Assembly (NCBI GenBank): GCA_028641055.1 | Contig: CM054062.1 | Coordinates: forward strand, 174,053,642-174,117,641 | Source: Alopecurus myosuroides | Lineage: Eukaryota > Streptophyta > Magnoliopsida > Poales > Poaceae | Length of the DNA stretch: 64,000 nucleotides | Direction: 5' to 3' | Shown: positions 33,772-46,329 of the stretch, one piece after another | Layout: the number at the start of each line of letters is the position of its first letter | How positions within the stretch are numbered: position 1 is the first letter of the stretch | Translations under genes and position numbers: made by a program | Notes under the pieces: generated by a model | Databases searched by the model: none | What the model was told of the DNA's origin: nothing | The model's input: the letters and a program-made list of their open reading frames with translations, nothing else

Positions 33772-36700
33772 TGTGCTCCAGTACCCGTACACACTCAAGC
33801 CACCAACTAAAACTCAGGTAGGCTTGACACGACCCAAACCATCTCTACAACCCATCCTAGGAGCCACGGAGCTATAAGGTCCCGGCCAGTCCGCTAAGCG
33901 CAGGGGTGAAAACCACACCCCCCGGCACCACAGGCCTCGCCCTATATGCATCATCATCATCATAACCAGTAACCATGGGGGCGCCTCCCATTATGCAAAG
34001 GAGCAAATGGAACACCCGAACTAAGTGTGGCTCTTCGGACAAGCTGCAGATCAGGTCTAAGTCGAGGGGGGTCCCATACTACCACCCGGATGCGGTGAGC
34101 ACGCTCATCATGGATCAGTAGACAAGACCCTTTTCCTAGTTTCGACACCAGCCGGCTCCAAAACCCTAACCCGGGCCTCCTGCCGGTGCCTTATCAGCAA
34201 GTTATTATTACCCAAAATTAACAGGTTGTTGCTTAACATCGAGCCCCAGAACATAATGAAATAATTACAGAAAGTAACGGGTAACAGACTCGAGCAAAAC
34301 AACCTAAGCATGCTAGTAAGACACGGGCAACAAGCAATGGTTATAGGTATGGAGGTGAGGCAATATCAGGGTTAAAGGATACATGTGATAGGTTCGTAAC
34401 AGAAACAACCACTACTAAGGCTAGCAGAAATAGACAACGGAAAGTATCGGTAGCCAATGTTGAAAGGAACACAATGGTTCATGTGAGTGATAACTTGCCT
34501 GCGAAACCCAGTAGCCTGGTACTGAGCTAACTCCTTAGAAGGGGTGTCGTAAGGATCGTCGGTCTCAACGTCGTCGTTTATCCGAGAAGAAGCAAACAAA
34601 CAAGGCAGAAATATAAACAATCAATATCATGGCATTGTGCACAATCAAAGATGATGCATGTCAAGTTAATGGTTGCATCAAAATAAACTAGTTGACAAGA
34701 TAGAAACATGATTAAATGGACCCATATGCAATTGGATTGCATATGGAAAGCCCATGAATTGTGGTTGAATTAATTGCTTTACAACTAATCATCATATGAA
34801 AGTGGATTAGCATGATGCATGGATGAGGAAAACAGCAAAATAACAACAATAGAAGCAATTGGAAATAAGGTTTAGCAAGTTTGGAAATTCATTCATTAAG
34901 TTAGGAAATTTTGGTTACTTAAAGGTGTCACACAAGCATTTGTTGTTTTCATCAAGTTAAATTGTTCAAAACAGAAAACAAAGTTTATATTTGGAAAGAG
35001 GGTTTAATTTTGCATGGAAAACATATTTCATTTGTTGAAATTGGATTTAAAATGAGCAAGTTATTATTTTGGCAATTTTTAAATGCAATAAACAAGAAAC
35101 AGTTGTTTTCAGCAATTTAAATTATTCAAAACAGCAAACAAAATTTATATTTGGAAAGTACATGAAAAATTGATTGGAAAACATATTTGGTTTGTGAAAT
35201 TTGGAATTTTTATGAGCAAGTTATGAATTTTGCAAATTTAAGTGAATTTGACAAGTTTTCAAATATTGCACCAATTTAAAATATTCAAAACATTAAAAAA
35301 AAAAATATTTGGATAGAACATTTAATTTGGTATTGAAAACATATCAAAAATGTTGGATTTGGAGTTAGGATGATTTATTTATGCAATTTACAAAATATAG
35401 TGCAAATCTGCCATTTTTTTATGATCTAGGGACTTAGGAAATATTTTTCAGGGATCTAGATTAATTACCAGGGGCCTAGGTGTGAATACCAGAAAGTTTT
35501 GTGACCAAACAATTGAAAAACAAAAAGTTTGGTAATTGTGCAGGGGGTGGGATTTGATCCCTGCACCTTCTGATGCGCCAAGGGGAACACAACCAGTGGG
35601 CTGATGGCTTCTTTGTGTTAGGGAGGGGCCTCAAGGGGGGTATGTGTTTCTGCTGCGGGACTTTTTCTCTGAACCCAAAAACCTGCACGTACTGAACCCG
35701 AGCAGGCAGCCATGGAACAGATCGATGGTCTCCAGCAGCTGCTCGCCGGAGAGGGGGCGGCCAAGGGGGAAAAGGGAGGCGGCCCTAGAGGAGAGGAGGG
35801 AGGAGGCAGGGGACCGGAGGGGTCTCACCTTGGGGCGGTTGGAGGCGATCGGAGGCGGACAGGGAGCAGCAGGCAGGGGCGATGCAGGGGAGGTGGCCGG
35901 CGTTAGGGAGGACGGCGCCGGCGACTCAGGCCCTCCCGGCTTGAGCCGAGGGCGTGGAGAGGAAGCCCGCGGTGGGGCGGTTCCATTCCCGCCCCCACCG
36001 CGGCCGGAGAGGCCCCAACCGGCCGGCGATCACCGGAGCAAAAATAGAGAATTTTCGGTTCAGTTACAGTGTTACAGAGAGAAGAGGCAGAGGGAGGAAG
36101 AGAGAATGGAGGCGGCTTGAGGGAGGAAGAAGGAGGGAGCTAGGGGAACCCTAGGGCTCGGCCTAGGGTTTTAAGGAGGGGGGAAGGAGGCACAGCCGTT
36201 CCCTGCTCCTCTGATGCACGTGTACACCATGGATGGTGTTCGTACAGGAGGTGGAAGACGACAAGGGGGTATGGGCCTGAGGGGAAAAGGCCAAAGGGAA
36301 AATAGATGGGCTAGGAGAGAAAATTGGGCCTGCTGCTCTCTCTCTCTCTCCCTTGGTTTTAAACTTTTTATTCCATTTTTTTTTTTTTGTAGAAAACCAA
36401 ATGGAAGGAAAAGATGCTTTGGGGTTTGCCAACAATTCCAGAAAAATTAGGGTGAGCACATAGGTTAATTGCAACCAAAAACCCATTTTTGGAATTCAAA
36501 AACATGGAATTTTGGTACTGTTTGAATTAGCTCAACTTTAGGGTATTTTGTTATTAAATAAAATGATATTGAAAACAAAGGTTTTAATAGGGGGAACCCT
36601 ATGTTAAATATAACCAAATGGAGTGGATTTGTTTTGATATCATAATAATTCAAAGTGATTCTGTTTTAGTGCTTGATTTGAATTTTAAAGGTGCTTTTGG

Positions 36701-37023
36701 AATTTAAATGATTGATTAAAACCAACAATTTACCAGGTGAGCATTTTGGAATAAAAAGAAAACAATTTGGTTGTTTTTATTTTAAATAACATTTTGGAAA
36801 TTGTAACATCACAAGGATGAAACAAAGGGTTTGAATTTTGGTTTGAAATTCAAATAGAAAACAAAGGAAAACAAATGAAAACAGTTGGAAAACAACTGAA
36901 AACAGAGGAAAACAAATGGAAAACAAACAAAACAAATGCAATCAACATGATGCCATGATGCAAAACATAAAATAACAGATAGCAAACATTCTAATGGCTA
37001 TTTTTCAGACTTGGGATGTTACA

Positions 37024-38059
37024 AAACGCCCCCCCTTGAAGGAATCGCGCCCCGAGATTCCTACTGAGAAAAGAAAAGGTCCGGATACTTCTTGGGAAGA
37101 TCCTCTTGAGCTGTGACACGTGAAACACATCGTGCACATTGGATAGACGTCAGGGAATTTGCAAACCACCGGAACATTTTCAAGTAAAGGGGAGAGATTT
37201 TGCACCACGGGTGTATAGCTGGATGGAACTTGATTCATTTGGAGAATAGACTATCTGTAATAAGGGTGGAACAGAGTTATTGACATCAATTCAACACCAA
37301 AATGAGATCAATGTCAGAATCAGCAACATGAGAGAAACGAGGAATATGTGGCCTCCCATTAGAATTGGATTGTTCTTGCTTATGTTGGAAGTCAACATTT
37401 GAGATCCCGAAGAGTGAACGGTGATTTGATTGCTTAGTGGAACCAGAATTTGGGTGGTATGTTGTGGAAAAGATTGTTGACACAAAGGAATGTGATTCTC
37501 CGGTATGAAATAACACTTTAGTTGGACAAGAGTTTACGAGGAAGTTTTGATTAGACGCCGGTAGAAGATTTGAAGTGGAAAACAACAACAAGATTTCAAC
37601 GGACGAAAAGGATGTTGAGAAGAACAGGATATCAACATCGGGGAAAACGAGAACAAAACTCCTGAGGTACTACGGAAAACCCATCCGGCTTCTAAAGGAT
37701 CAATATCTACTGCTTAAGGAATAGAGGATCTTCTTCCGGGGCTTACACGCCTCCGTTCTCAATCATGAGTAGGCAACATGATAAATCATGTCACAACCAC
37801 CTCCATTCCTATGGTCTAGTAGATATAACCATCCTAGAGAAACCAGAATTCGTGAAATCCTAACTTGAAAGTTTAGATGAGAATGGAAAACAACGTTGCA
37901 CTTCCTTACCAGAAAAGGGAGGGTGGGTGGGGTAAGAAGAAAAAGAACAGAATTCCTACTCTCACGTTTCATTTTTCCTATATAGCTACAAAATAGTTTC
38001 TAGACTCAACTGCGACCAGTAAAAAGGGATCCTACAGGCAGACAGGCTCTGATACCATT
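37024..38059 (-). other. Internal domain of LARD H
   Basis: This 1036-bp region lies between the two LTRs. The minus-strand polypurine tract (complement of 37024-37042, with seven consecutive G) abuts the 3' LTR, and the PBS abuts the 5' LTR. I see only small, unconvincing frames and no gag, pol or captured gene. Confidence 0.8.
38045..38057 (-). other. Primer-binding site of LARD H
   Basis: The minus strand reads TGGTATCAGAGCC, two bases after the 5' LTR end. This is the standard complement of the initiator methionine tRNA 3' end used by many plant LTR retroelements. Confidence 0.93.
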
Positions 38060-41000
38060 TGTCGCACCCGGACTTCTAGGGGATACTCACAGTCCGTCAA
38101 ACAGTAGATGAATGGCTTACGGGGCATACCGGCACCCGCATCTCAATATGAGCAGGCCAACACGTAAACGTGTGACAACCATTACCTTACTATTCATCGT
38201 CTGCGCAAACCATCCCGTAGAAATCCAGATACTTCCGTTGACGTACTTCAAAACATACACACATGGTACGTCAACGGCATTGGAACAAGTGATATCACAA
38301 CAGATCTCTACGACACAAAAGATTGAAATAAGTTGCAACTGGCCCTCACTAGGGCAGAGAATAGCAAATGCAATCATTCAGGGGGCACATGCCCCAACAA
38401 TTCATCATTACATCACAGCGGAAGCATTCAACATGTCTGAGTACAGACAAGAACCAAATAGGCCTAAGAGGACGGAAACGAAAAGACGGAGCCCATCCAC
38501 GAAGTCTCGGATCCTGCCCGGGTCCGCTATCTACTCGTCAGCAGTCTCGTCGTCATACTCCACGTAGTAGCCACCATGTAGATCCTCGGAAACGTCGTCT
38601 GCGTAAACCACAGCCCCAAAGGGGTCAGTACTTAAACGTACTGGCAAGCAAGACTCACAGTTCACCAAAGTGTAACCCGTCAACACCAAGCACAGATGCT
38701 TTGGGTTCAACGGAAGGAAAGGGGATATAAAAGATGCTGCAACTGGCTGCACTAACCAACTACAGAGTTTCTACCACTTTCGGCTAACAGAAAGGAGATA
38801 AGATCGAGGATTGTAACCAACTGAAAGATAACTTCAAACAAACCCATCCTGAATCTCGCCCCTTATCCAAAGAAGCAATCCGAGGATAACTCACACAGTT
38901 GAATTAATGATGGTTCAGGTTATTGTGTCAATAGACCTATTACTAGTCAGGTTATTATAGTTAGGTGTAAGTTGTCTGAGTACTTGTTAGCCAGTACTTT
39001 CACCAAGTAATCCATAACCGCGGAAAACACGGCTTCTCGAGAAGATTTATCCCTGCAGGGTGTGCTCCAGTACCCGTACACACTCAAGCCACCAACTAAA
39101 ACTCAGGTAGGCTTGACACGACCCAAACCATCTCTACAACCCATCCTAGGAGCCACGGAGCTATAAGGTCCCGGCCAGTCCGCTAAGCGCAGGGGTGAAA
39201 ACCACACCCCCCCGGCACCACAGGCCTCGCCCTATATGCATCATCATCATCATAACCAGTAACCATGGGGGCGCCTCCCATTATGCAAAGGAGCAAATGG
39301 AACACCCGAACTAAGTGTGGCTCTTCGGACAAGCTGCAGATCAGGTCTAAGTCGAGGGGGGTCCCATACTACCACCCGGATGCGGTGAGCACGCTCATCA
39401 TGGATCAGTAGACAAGACCCTTTTCCTAGTTTCGACACCAGCCGGCTCCAAAACCCTAACCCGGGCCTCCTGCCGGTGCCTTATCAGCAAGTTATTATTA
39501 CCCAAAATTAACAGGTTGTTGCTTAACATCGAGCCCCAGAACATAATGAAATAATTACAGAAAGTAACGGGTAACAGACTCGAGCAAAACAACCTAAGCA
39601 TGCTAGTAAGACACGGGCAACAAGCAATGGTTATAGGTATGGAGGTGAGGCAATATCAGGGTTAAAGGATACATGTGATAGGTTCGTAACAGAAACAACC
39701 ACTACTAAGGCTAGCAGAAATAGACAACGGAAAGTATCGGTAGCCAATGTTGAAAGGAACACAATGGTTCATGTGAGTGATAACTTGCCTGCGAAACCCA
39801 GTAGCCTGGTACTGAGCTAACTCCTTAGAAGGGGTGTCGTAAGGATCGTCGGTCTCAACGTCGTCGTTTATCCGAGAAGAAGCAAACAAACAAGGCAGAA
39901 ATATAAACAATCAATATCATGGCATTGTGCACAATCAAAGATGATGCATGTCAAGTTAATGGTTGCATCAAAATAAACTAGTTGACAAGATAGAAACAGG
40001 ATTAAATGGACCCATATGCAATTGGATTGCATATGGAAAGCCCATGAATTATGGTTGAATTAATTGCTTTACAACTAATCATCATATGAAAGTGGATTAG
40101 CATGATGCATGGATGAGGAAAACAGCAAAATAACAACAATAGAAGCAATTGGAAATAAGGTTTAGCAAGTTTGGAAATTCATTCATTAAGTTAGGAAATT
40201 TTGGTTACTTAAAGGTGTCACACAAGCATTTGTTGTTTTCATCAAGTTAAATTGTTCAAAACAGAAAACAAAGTTTATATTTGGAAAGAGGGTTTAATTT
40301 TGCATGGAAAACATATTTCATTTGTTGAAATTGGATTTAAAATGAGCAAGTTATTATTTTGGCAATTTTTAAATGCAATAAACAAGAAACAGTTGTTTTC
40401 AGCAATTTAAATTATTCAAAACAGCAAAAAAAAATTATATTTGGAAAGTACATGAAAAATTGATTGGAAAACATATTTGGTTTGTGAAATTTGGAATTTT
40501 TATGAGCAAGTTATGAATTTTGCAAATTTAAGTGAATTTGACAAGTTTTCAAATATTGCACCAATTTAAAATATTCAAAACATTAAACAAATTTTATATT
40601 TGGATAGAACATTTAATTTGGTATTGAAAACATATCAAAAATGTTGGATTTGGAGTTAGGATGATTTATTTATGCAATTTACAAAATATAGTGCAAATCT
40701 GCCATTTTTTATGATCTAGGGACTTAGGAAATATTTTTCAGGGATCTAGATTAATTACCAGGGGCCTAGGTGTGAATACCAGAAAGTTTTGTGACCAAAC
40801 AATTGAAAAACAAAAAGTTTGGTAATTGTGCAGGGGGTGGGATTTGATCCCTGCACCTTCTGATGCGCCAAGGGGAACACAACCAGTGGGCTGATGGCTT
40901 CTTTGTGTTAGGGAGGGGCCTCAAGGGGGGTATGTGTTTCTGCTGCGGGACTTTTTCTCTGAACCCAAAAACCTGCACGTACTGAACCCGAGCAGGCAGC

Positions 41001-42295
41001 CATGGAACAGATCGATGGTCTCCAGCAGCTGCTCGCCGGAGAGGGGGCGGCCAAGGGGGAAAAGGGAGGCGGACCTAGAGGAGATGAGGGAGGAGGCAGG
41101 GGACCGGAGGGGTCTCACCTTGGGGCGGTTGGAGGCGATCGGAGGCGGACAGGGAGCAGCAGGCAGGGGCGATGCAGGGGAGGTGGCCGGCGTTGGGGAG
41201 GACGGCGCCGGCGACTCAGGCCCTCCCGGCTTGAGCCGAGGGCGTGGAGAGGAAGCCCGCGGTGGGGCGGTTCCATTCCCGCCCCCACCGCGGCCGGAGA
41301 GGCCCCAACCGGCCGGCGATCACCGGAGCAAAAATAGAGAATTTTCGGTTCAGTTACAGTGTTACAGAGAGAAGAGGCAGAGGGAGGAAGAGAGAATGGA
41401 GGCGGCTTGAGGGAGGAAGAAGGAGGGAGCTAGGGGAACCCTAGGGCTCGGCCTAGGGTTTTAAGGAGGGGGGAAGGAGGCACAGCCGTTCCCTGCTCCT
41501 CTGATGCACGTGTACACCATGGATGGTGTTCGTACAGGAGGTGGAAGACGACAAGGGGGTATGGGCCTGAGGGGAAAAGGCCAAAGGGAAAATAGATGGG
41601 CTAGGAGAGAAAATTGGGCCTGCTGCTCTCTCTCTCCCTTGGTTTTAAACTTTTTATTCCATTTTTTTTTTGTAGAAAACCAAATGGAAGGAAAAGATGC
41701 TTTGGGGTTTGCCAACAATTCCAGAAAAAATAGGGTGAGCACATAGGTTAATTGCAACCAAAAACCCATTTTTGGAATTCAAAAACATGGAATTTTGGTA
41801 CTGTTTGAATTAGCTCAACTTTAGGGTATTTTGTTATTAAATAAAATGATATTGAAAACAAAGGTTTTAATAGGGGGAACCCTATGTTAAATATAACCAA
41901 ATGGAGTGGATTTGTTTTGATATCATAATAATTCAAAGTGATTCTGTTTTAGTGCTTGATTTGAATTTTAAAGGTGCTTTTGGAATTTAAATGATTGATT
42001 AAAACCAACAATTTACCAGGTGAGCATTTTGGAATAAAAAGAAAACAATTTGGTTGTTTTTATTTGAAATAACATTTTGGAAATTGTAACATCACAAGGA
42101 TGAAACAAAGGGTTTGAATTTTGGTTTGAAATTCAAATAGAAAACAAAGGAAAACAAATGAAAACAGTTGGAAAACAACTGAAAACAGAGGAAAACAAAC
42201 AAAACAAATGCAATCAACATGATGCCATGATGCAAAACATAAAATAACAGATAGCAAACATTCTAATGGCTATTTTTCAGACTTGGGATGTTACA
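38060..42295 (-). repeat. 5' LTR of LARD H
   Basis: The 4236-bp partner of 32771-37023, with the same start and end. Visible differences include single substitutions (for example near 38472, 38853 and 38882) and indels in homopolymer and CT tracts near 40430, 40590 and 41630. Confidence 0.93.
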
Positions 42296-44454
42296 GGTGT
42301 CGGGCTCGGTGGGACCGTCGATGAAGTGCGCGGTGTCTGCATACTGGGCGACCTCGTGCGCAACGAGCTGGCGGAGAGCCACGCAGTCGGTATCCGTCTC
42401 CCACTTGGAGTCCTCGCGCATCTCGCGGACGACTTGCAGGTTGAGATTCTCATACCAGCTGGTGATGAATAGCAGCATCATGTCGGCGCCTGCCCGAGCT
42501 CCGGAAGCCCGCCACTTCTTCAGCTCGGCCTTCACGCCGTTTAGCTTCAAGGCGAGCCCGCGGATAGTTGGTGGCGCGGAGTCCTGCGGCCAGAACAGAT
42601 CATGGAGTTTGAAGGCGGTGCGCACCAGCTCGGTGCCCACGCCCGCCAAACGCTGAAACTGCCCCTGCAAGATTATAAGGCTCTCCTCGATCTCTGCCCT
42701 GGTATCGGTGGGTTCGCCCTTCTCGGCGCGAGCTGCTCGGGCCTTTGCCAAGGCGGGTTTGCAAGAAGACTCGAGATCGGGGAAGATTTCTGAGAGAGCT
42801 ATTGAGAAGATCATAGAAATAAGCAGAGTAGAAAATGAACCGAATAGCAGAGACGCGGAAAAGAGGGCACTTACTGTTCAGATCATAGAGTAGCCCCTGC
42901 AGCTTGTCCTTCCACAGCTCCTCGTCAGCTACGTGCCTCTCTTCAAGTAAGCGGAGCCCGGACAGTTGAACAAAGAGATCAGCATTGCTCTTCTTCAGCA
43001 CCTCGCATTCCTGCTCGAGGGCCCTTTGCTTGGCCGCAGCTGCTGCTTCGGTCTTCTTCTTCTCGGCCACTGCCTTATCTCTCTCGCCAGCTAGATCAAT
43101 GGCTTTTTGGAGAGCGGTTCGCAGCTGGACCAGCAATGGTTCCATCTCGTCGAGGTGCCTTTTCTTGAATTCTACCTCAAGGCTTGCAATCTGCGCCTGC
43201 ACCTCAGCAGGCTTGAGGCAGTCGAGATGCTCTTCGACAAACTTCTTATGATCTTCTGTGAAAAGCGAAGCACGGTCAGCAGAGTAGCAAAGATGAAGGC
43301 AAGAAAACAAGCCGAGAAGAACACCAACTCACCTTCCAGCCTCTTGATTGTGGTTTGGCCGCTCTCGACGAAGGCGCGGCAGTTGGAGTGCTCCTCTGCC
43401 AGAGTCTTGAACTTGCATGCAGAAAGTAGTTGGTCAGAGCAGAAGGCAACAGCGGGCGTAAACATAAAACGCGGGAACCGCGTAGCTAAAAGCTCACTCT
43501 CGATCTCGGAAAGCTTGAGGGCGCTGTCCATGACCTCCTTATCCGATGCCTCAGCGGACTTGATCTCCATTTCCAGGGCCTCGAGGCGCCTCCTAGCGAT
43601 GCTGTGGTTCCATAGCAGTCGCCGGTACAGGTTGGTTCTTTTCAGAAGGCAGTTCTGAGAGGAAGAAAGAAAAAGAATCAGACAAAATCGTGAAGATTCA
43701 ACCCGAGAAGGCGGCAACTCGGTTGAGTACCCGTCTACTCGGCCAGAATCTCGGGGACTGGGGGATGGATAAGAAGAAGCAGTAGAATAGAAGAGAAGGA
43801 AAATGCAACCCGGAACGGATGAGCAAAGCTTACCGCGTAAGTCTGTTCAATATCCTCCGCGGCCTTGCGATGGACGAAGAGCTTGGCGGCGAGTGTGCTG
43901 GTGTTGGACGCAATAGTCATGGGTTTATAACCCATGTCTGCCTTGTTCCAGTCGACGCGCATGTGTTCCAGATCGCCCAAAGATGTGCCGTGCCAGTTCG
44001 TGTTGCCGAGAACGTCGCTGTCCCACTCAGCATCGATATATCCAACCCGGTCGAATATCTGCTCGAGGCCCGTGGATGTTATCTCAGTTTCCGCAACCTC
44101 GCGCGAGTGGATCGAGACGGATCGGTCCTTGTTCCTGGCCGGAGGCTTGGAGTCCACCGGTGCGGCCTGTTTTCCCCTCCTGATAGCAAGCTTCTTCTCG
44201 ACTGGGGTCAATGGGATGATGTGCTGCTGGCTCACCTTCACCATATAAGGTGGGAAGGTGGGTGGATCCGGGAAGTTGGACCCTGCGGCGGTATCAGCAG
44301 CCGCTTCAGGTTCGCGGATGGTGAGCTGGCCGGGCCTGGCAGTTGGTCTTGGCGGCGGCATCGTGGCAGCACCACGCGTACCGCTACGCGAAGGATTCCT
44401 GCGGAATGCGCCCTCTGACTGGCCAGCTGGCTTCTCGGCGGCCTGGTTCCCAGA
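42296..44454 (-). pseudogene. Antisense gene of B, middle exons (coiled-coil protein)
   Basis: Exons on the minus strand, bounded by GT/AG-like sites: 44454-43834 (ends EDIEQTYA before GTAAGC), 43654-43498, 43411-43333 (FKTLAEEHSN...), 43255-42875 (long coiled coil with KKTEAAAAAKQRALEQE) and 42789-42296, which continues at 32770 across H. Phases agree across most junctions; the 43498/43411 junction does not match perfectly and may hold a small mutation or a different site. The first exon contains basic, Pro-rich sequence (IIPLTPVEKKLAIRRGKQAA) and HMRVDWNKADMGYKPM. The later exons resemble the coiled-coil half of E's antisense product. The function is unknown. The gene is broken by H on one side and D on the other. 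Confidence 0.7.
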
Positions 44455-44985
44455 TGACGAAGATATGGATCCTGGACCCTGCGGGTAAGGACACCCCGTC
44501 TCAGGCCCAAGGTTAAGGCCCAAGAAGAGGAGCCCTTGGAGTATTCTAAAAGGCCCACGTGAAGCCCACCCGCAAGACTTGCGGGTCAAGACAAGAACTC
44601 CTATACGTAATCTACTAGGACTCATGTAACCCCCTCCTGGCTGCATATATAAAGCGATGAGGGAGGAGAGAAAAGGACCAATCCAATCTGGAGAACCAAT
44701 CTAGGGGATTCAATCTAGAGAGACGAAGATACAAGCCACAACTAGACTGGGCAATACACGGGATACCCCGTACATCTCACCATGGCATCGCCATTGTAAC
44801 ATCTCGACTATCTCATCATAATACAGATCAGACAAGCAGGAGTAAGGGTTTTACCTCTACGAGGGCCCCGAACCTGGGTAAATCTTTCTCCTTGTTAGCC
44901 GTCGAGGTCACCAGCGCGTACATCGTTCCTCTACTCGAAACCCTATAGGTTCACCTGAGGGATTTGCCGAACACTGGATTCGACA
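44455..44985 (+). repeat. 5' LTR of element D
   Basis: It runs from TGACGAAGATATGG to GGATTCGACA, with a TATA box TATATAAA at 44646-44653. Three substitutions distinguish it from 49346-49876 (near 44531, 44733 and 44774). Confidence 0.95.
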
Positions 44986-44986
44986 A

Positions 44987-45004
44987 TTGGCGCCGTCTGT
45001 GGGA
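44987..45004 (+). other. Primer-binding site of element D
   Basis: TTGGCGCCGTCTGTGGGA follows the LTR end after one base. It shares TTGGCGCC with A, B and E but differs after that. Confidence 0.85.
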
Positions 45005-45650
45005 ACGACACGCGCTGGATCTACGGTCTCGCCGGCCTCATCTACATCAAGCTACGGGTCCTCGACCCAGTGGATTCAATCACTTCGGCTCCTTCAACTT
45101 CATCGAGCACTCGCCGGCCTCGCTCACGGCCTTCATCATCTACAATCGAAAATCGACATCGTTCTTCACGCGCAGGTTGCAGAACAGCAGCAACGTACAT
45201 ATTGCGGACGTCATCAACGGCGGCTCGAAACTTATCTGGAAAATTCCTTCGGTGGAAAGATGCGAAATCAAATTATCTACCGGCTCCAAAAAGAATCGGC
45301 GAATTTCGACGGTTAGGTCTCCGTGGATGATCCGAACACTGAAGCCCTGTCAGAATCTGACGGAACTCCGCGCGACTTTGGGAAAACGATCCTCACAGTC
45401 GACTCGGACATCAACTCGACGATCACACCGTTGAACAGCTGCGTAATACAATCCTACACCACTCCATCGTTTTTGAGCCAATTCCAACGGTTAGATCTCC
45501 ATCAGCGGCTCGCGCACTGCGACACGTTTTGGATCTCTGTGAGCTCGCGAATTCAAATCGCGGATCCGGATCCTATTTCGGCAATTTGCGAGTCGACACA
45601 AAGACGAAGCAAAGTTAACAAAACATGGTGACACGCCATACTAGTGCCCG
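45005..45650 (+). other. Leader region of D, gag-start remnant possible
   Basis: This region follows the PBS and has a few moderate open frames (for example 44987-45316) but no motif I recognise. It may be a remnant of the gag start of an autonomous parent. I see no ATG-initiated frame of convincing length. Confidence 0.4.
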
Positions 45651-45689
45651 GGGGCTCGAAATCAATATTGCCCTCCGTGTACACACAAC

Positions 45690-46310
45690 AAACATCGCGA
45701 CTCCGCCGCGTCGACTCGGTCCGCCGCGTCGAGTCCTTCGGTCGAACATCGCGATTCCGCCGCGTCGACTAGATCCGCCGCGTCGAGTCCTTCGGTTGAA
45801 TATCGCGATTCCGCCGCGTCGACTCGGTCCGCCGCGTCGAGGCCCTCGGACAAACATCGCGATTCCGCCGCGTCGACTCGGTCCGCCGCGTCGAGTCCCT
45901 CGGACGAACATCGCGACTCCGCCGTGTCGACTTGGTCTACCGCGTCGAGTCCTTCGGACGAACATCGCGACTCCGCCGCGTCGACTCGGTCCGCCGCGTC
46001 GAGTCCTTCGGGCAAACATCGCGACTCCGCCGTGTCGACTTGGTCCGCCGCGTCGAGTCCTTCGGGTAAACATCGCGACTCCGCCGCGACGACTCGTTTC
46101 TCCGCGTCGAAGTCCTTCGGGTAAACATCGCGACTCCACCGCGACGACTCGTTTCGCCGCGTCGAAGTCCTTCGGGCAAACATCGCGACTCCGCCGCGTC
46201 GACTTGGTCCGCCGCGTCGAGTCCTTCGGACAAATATCGCGACTCCACCTCGTCGACTCAGTCCGCCTCGTCGGGTCCTTCCGGGAAACATCGCGACTCC
46301 GCCGCACAAC
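45690..46310. repeat. 54-bp tandem array in D
   Basis: About eleven tandem copies of a 54-bp unit of the form ACATCGCGACTCCGCCGCG-TCGACTCGGTCCGCCGCG-TCGAGTCCTTCGG plus a few bases. Copies differ by point changes, and some have one extra base. Because 54 is a multiple of three, it creates long open frames on both strands; these are repeat artefacts, not genes. Confidence 0.9.
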
Positions 46311-46329
46311 TCCGCTACATCGAATTCTC

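Larger units (their letters stand above)
32771..37023 (-). repeat. 3' LTR of LARD H
   Basis: On the plus strand it starts TGTCGCACCC and ends GGGATGTTACA. It contains an AT-rich half (34600-35480), a GC-rich island (35640-36120) and a CT microsatellite near 36337-36352. The island, read on the minus strand, begins after AAAACCCTAGG (about 36170) and contains a donor-like AAG|GTGAGA near 35833, resembling a plant 5' leader with an intron. No long frame in it looks like a real protein. Confidence 0.93.
32771..42295 (-). mobile_element. Element H: LARD (large retrotransposon derivative) with 4.2-kb LTRs
   Basis: H is flanked by perfect duplications GGTGT (32766-32770 and 42296-42300). Two nearly identical LTRs of 4253 and 4236 bp surround only 1036 bp of non-coding internal sequence. 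On the minus strand the 5' LTR is followed by the PBS TGGTATCAGAGCC and the 3' LTR is preceded by a G-rich polypurine tract. There is no gag or pol, so it needs proteins from another element. Its PBS type differs from the surrounding Tat elements. The LTRs differ by a handful of substitutions and by length changes in poly-A and CT tracts, so it is young. It splits the antisense gene of B. Confidence 0.95.

Noticed and set aside
35545..35582. tRNA-like box GGGATTTGATCCCTGCACC
   Set aside because: Only a T-arm-like stretch; no anticodon arm, acceptor stem or A box can be fitted around it.
35644..36120. 158-residue Gly/Arg-rich frame in the LARD LTR
   Set aside because: Explained by high-GC composition; the strand and context fit a non-coding leader on the opposite strand better.
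43735..44646. Minus-strand frame of 303 residues starting MQPGGG
   Set aside because: Its first part is LTR sequence of element D and the same start recurs at 49537; only the part below 44454 belongs to B's antisense gene.
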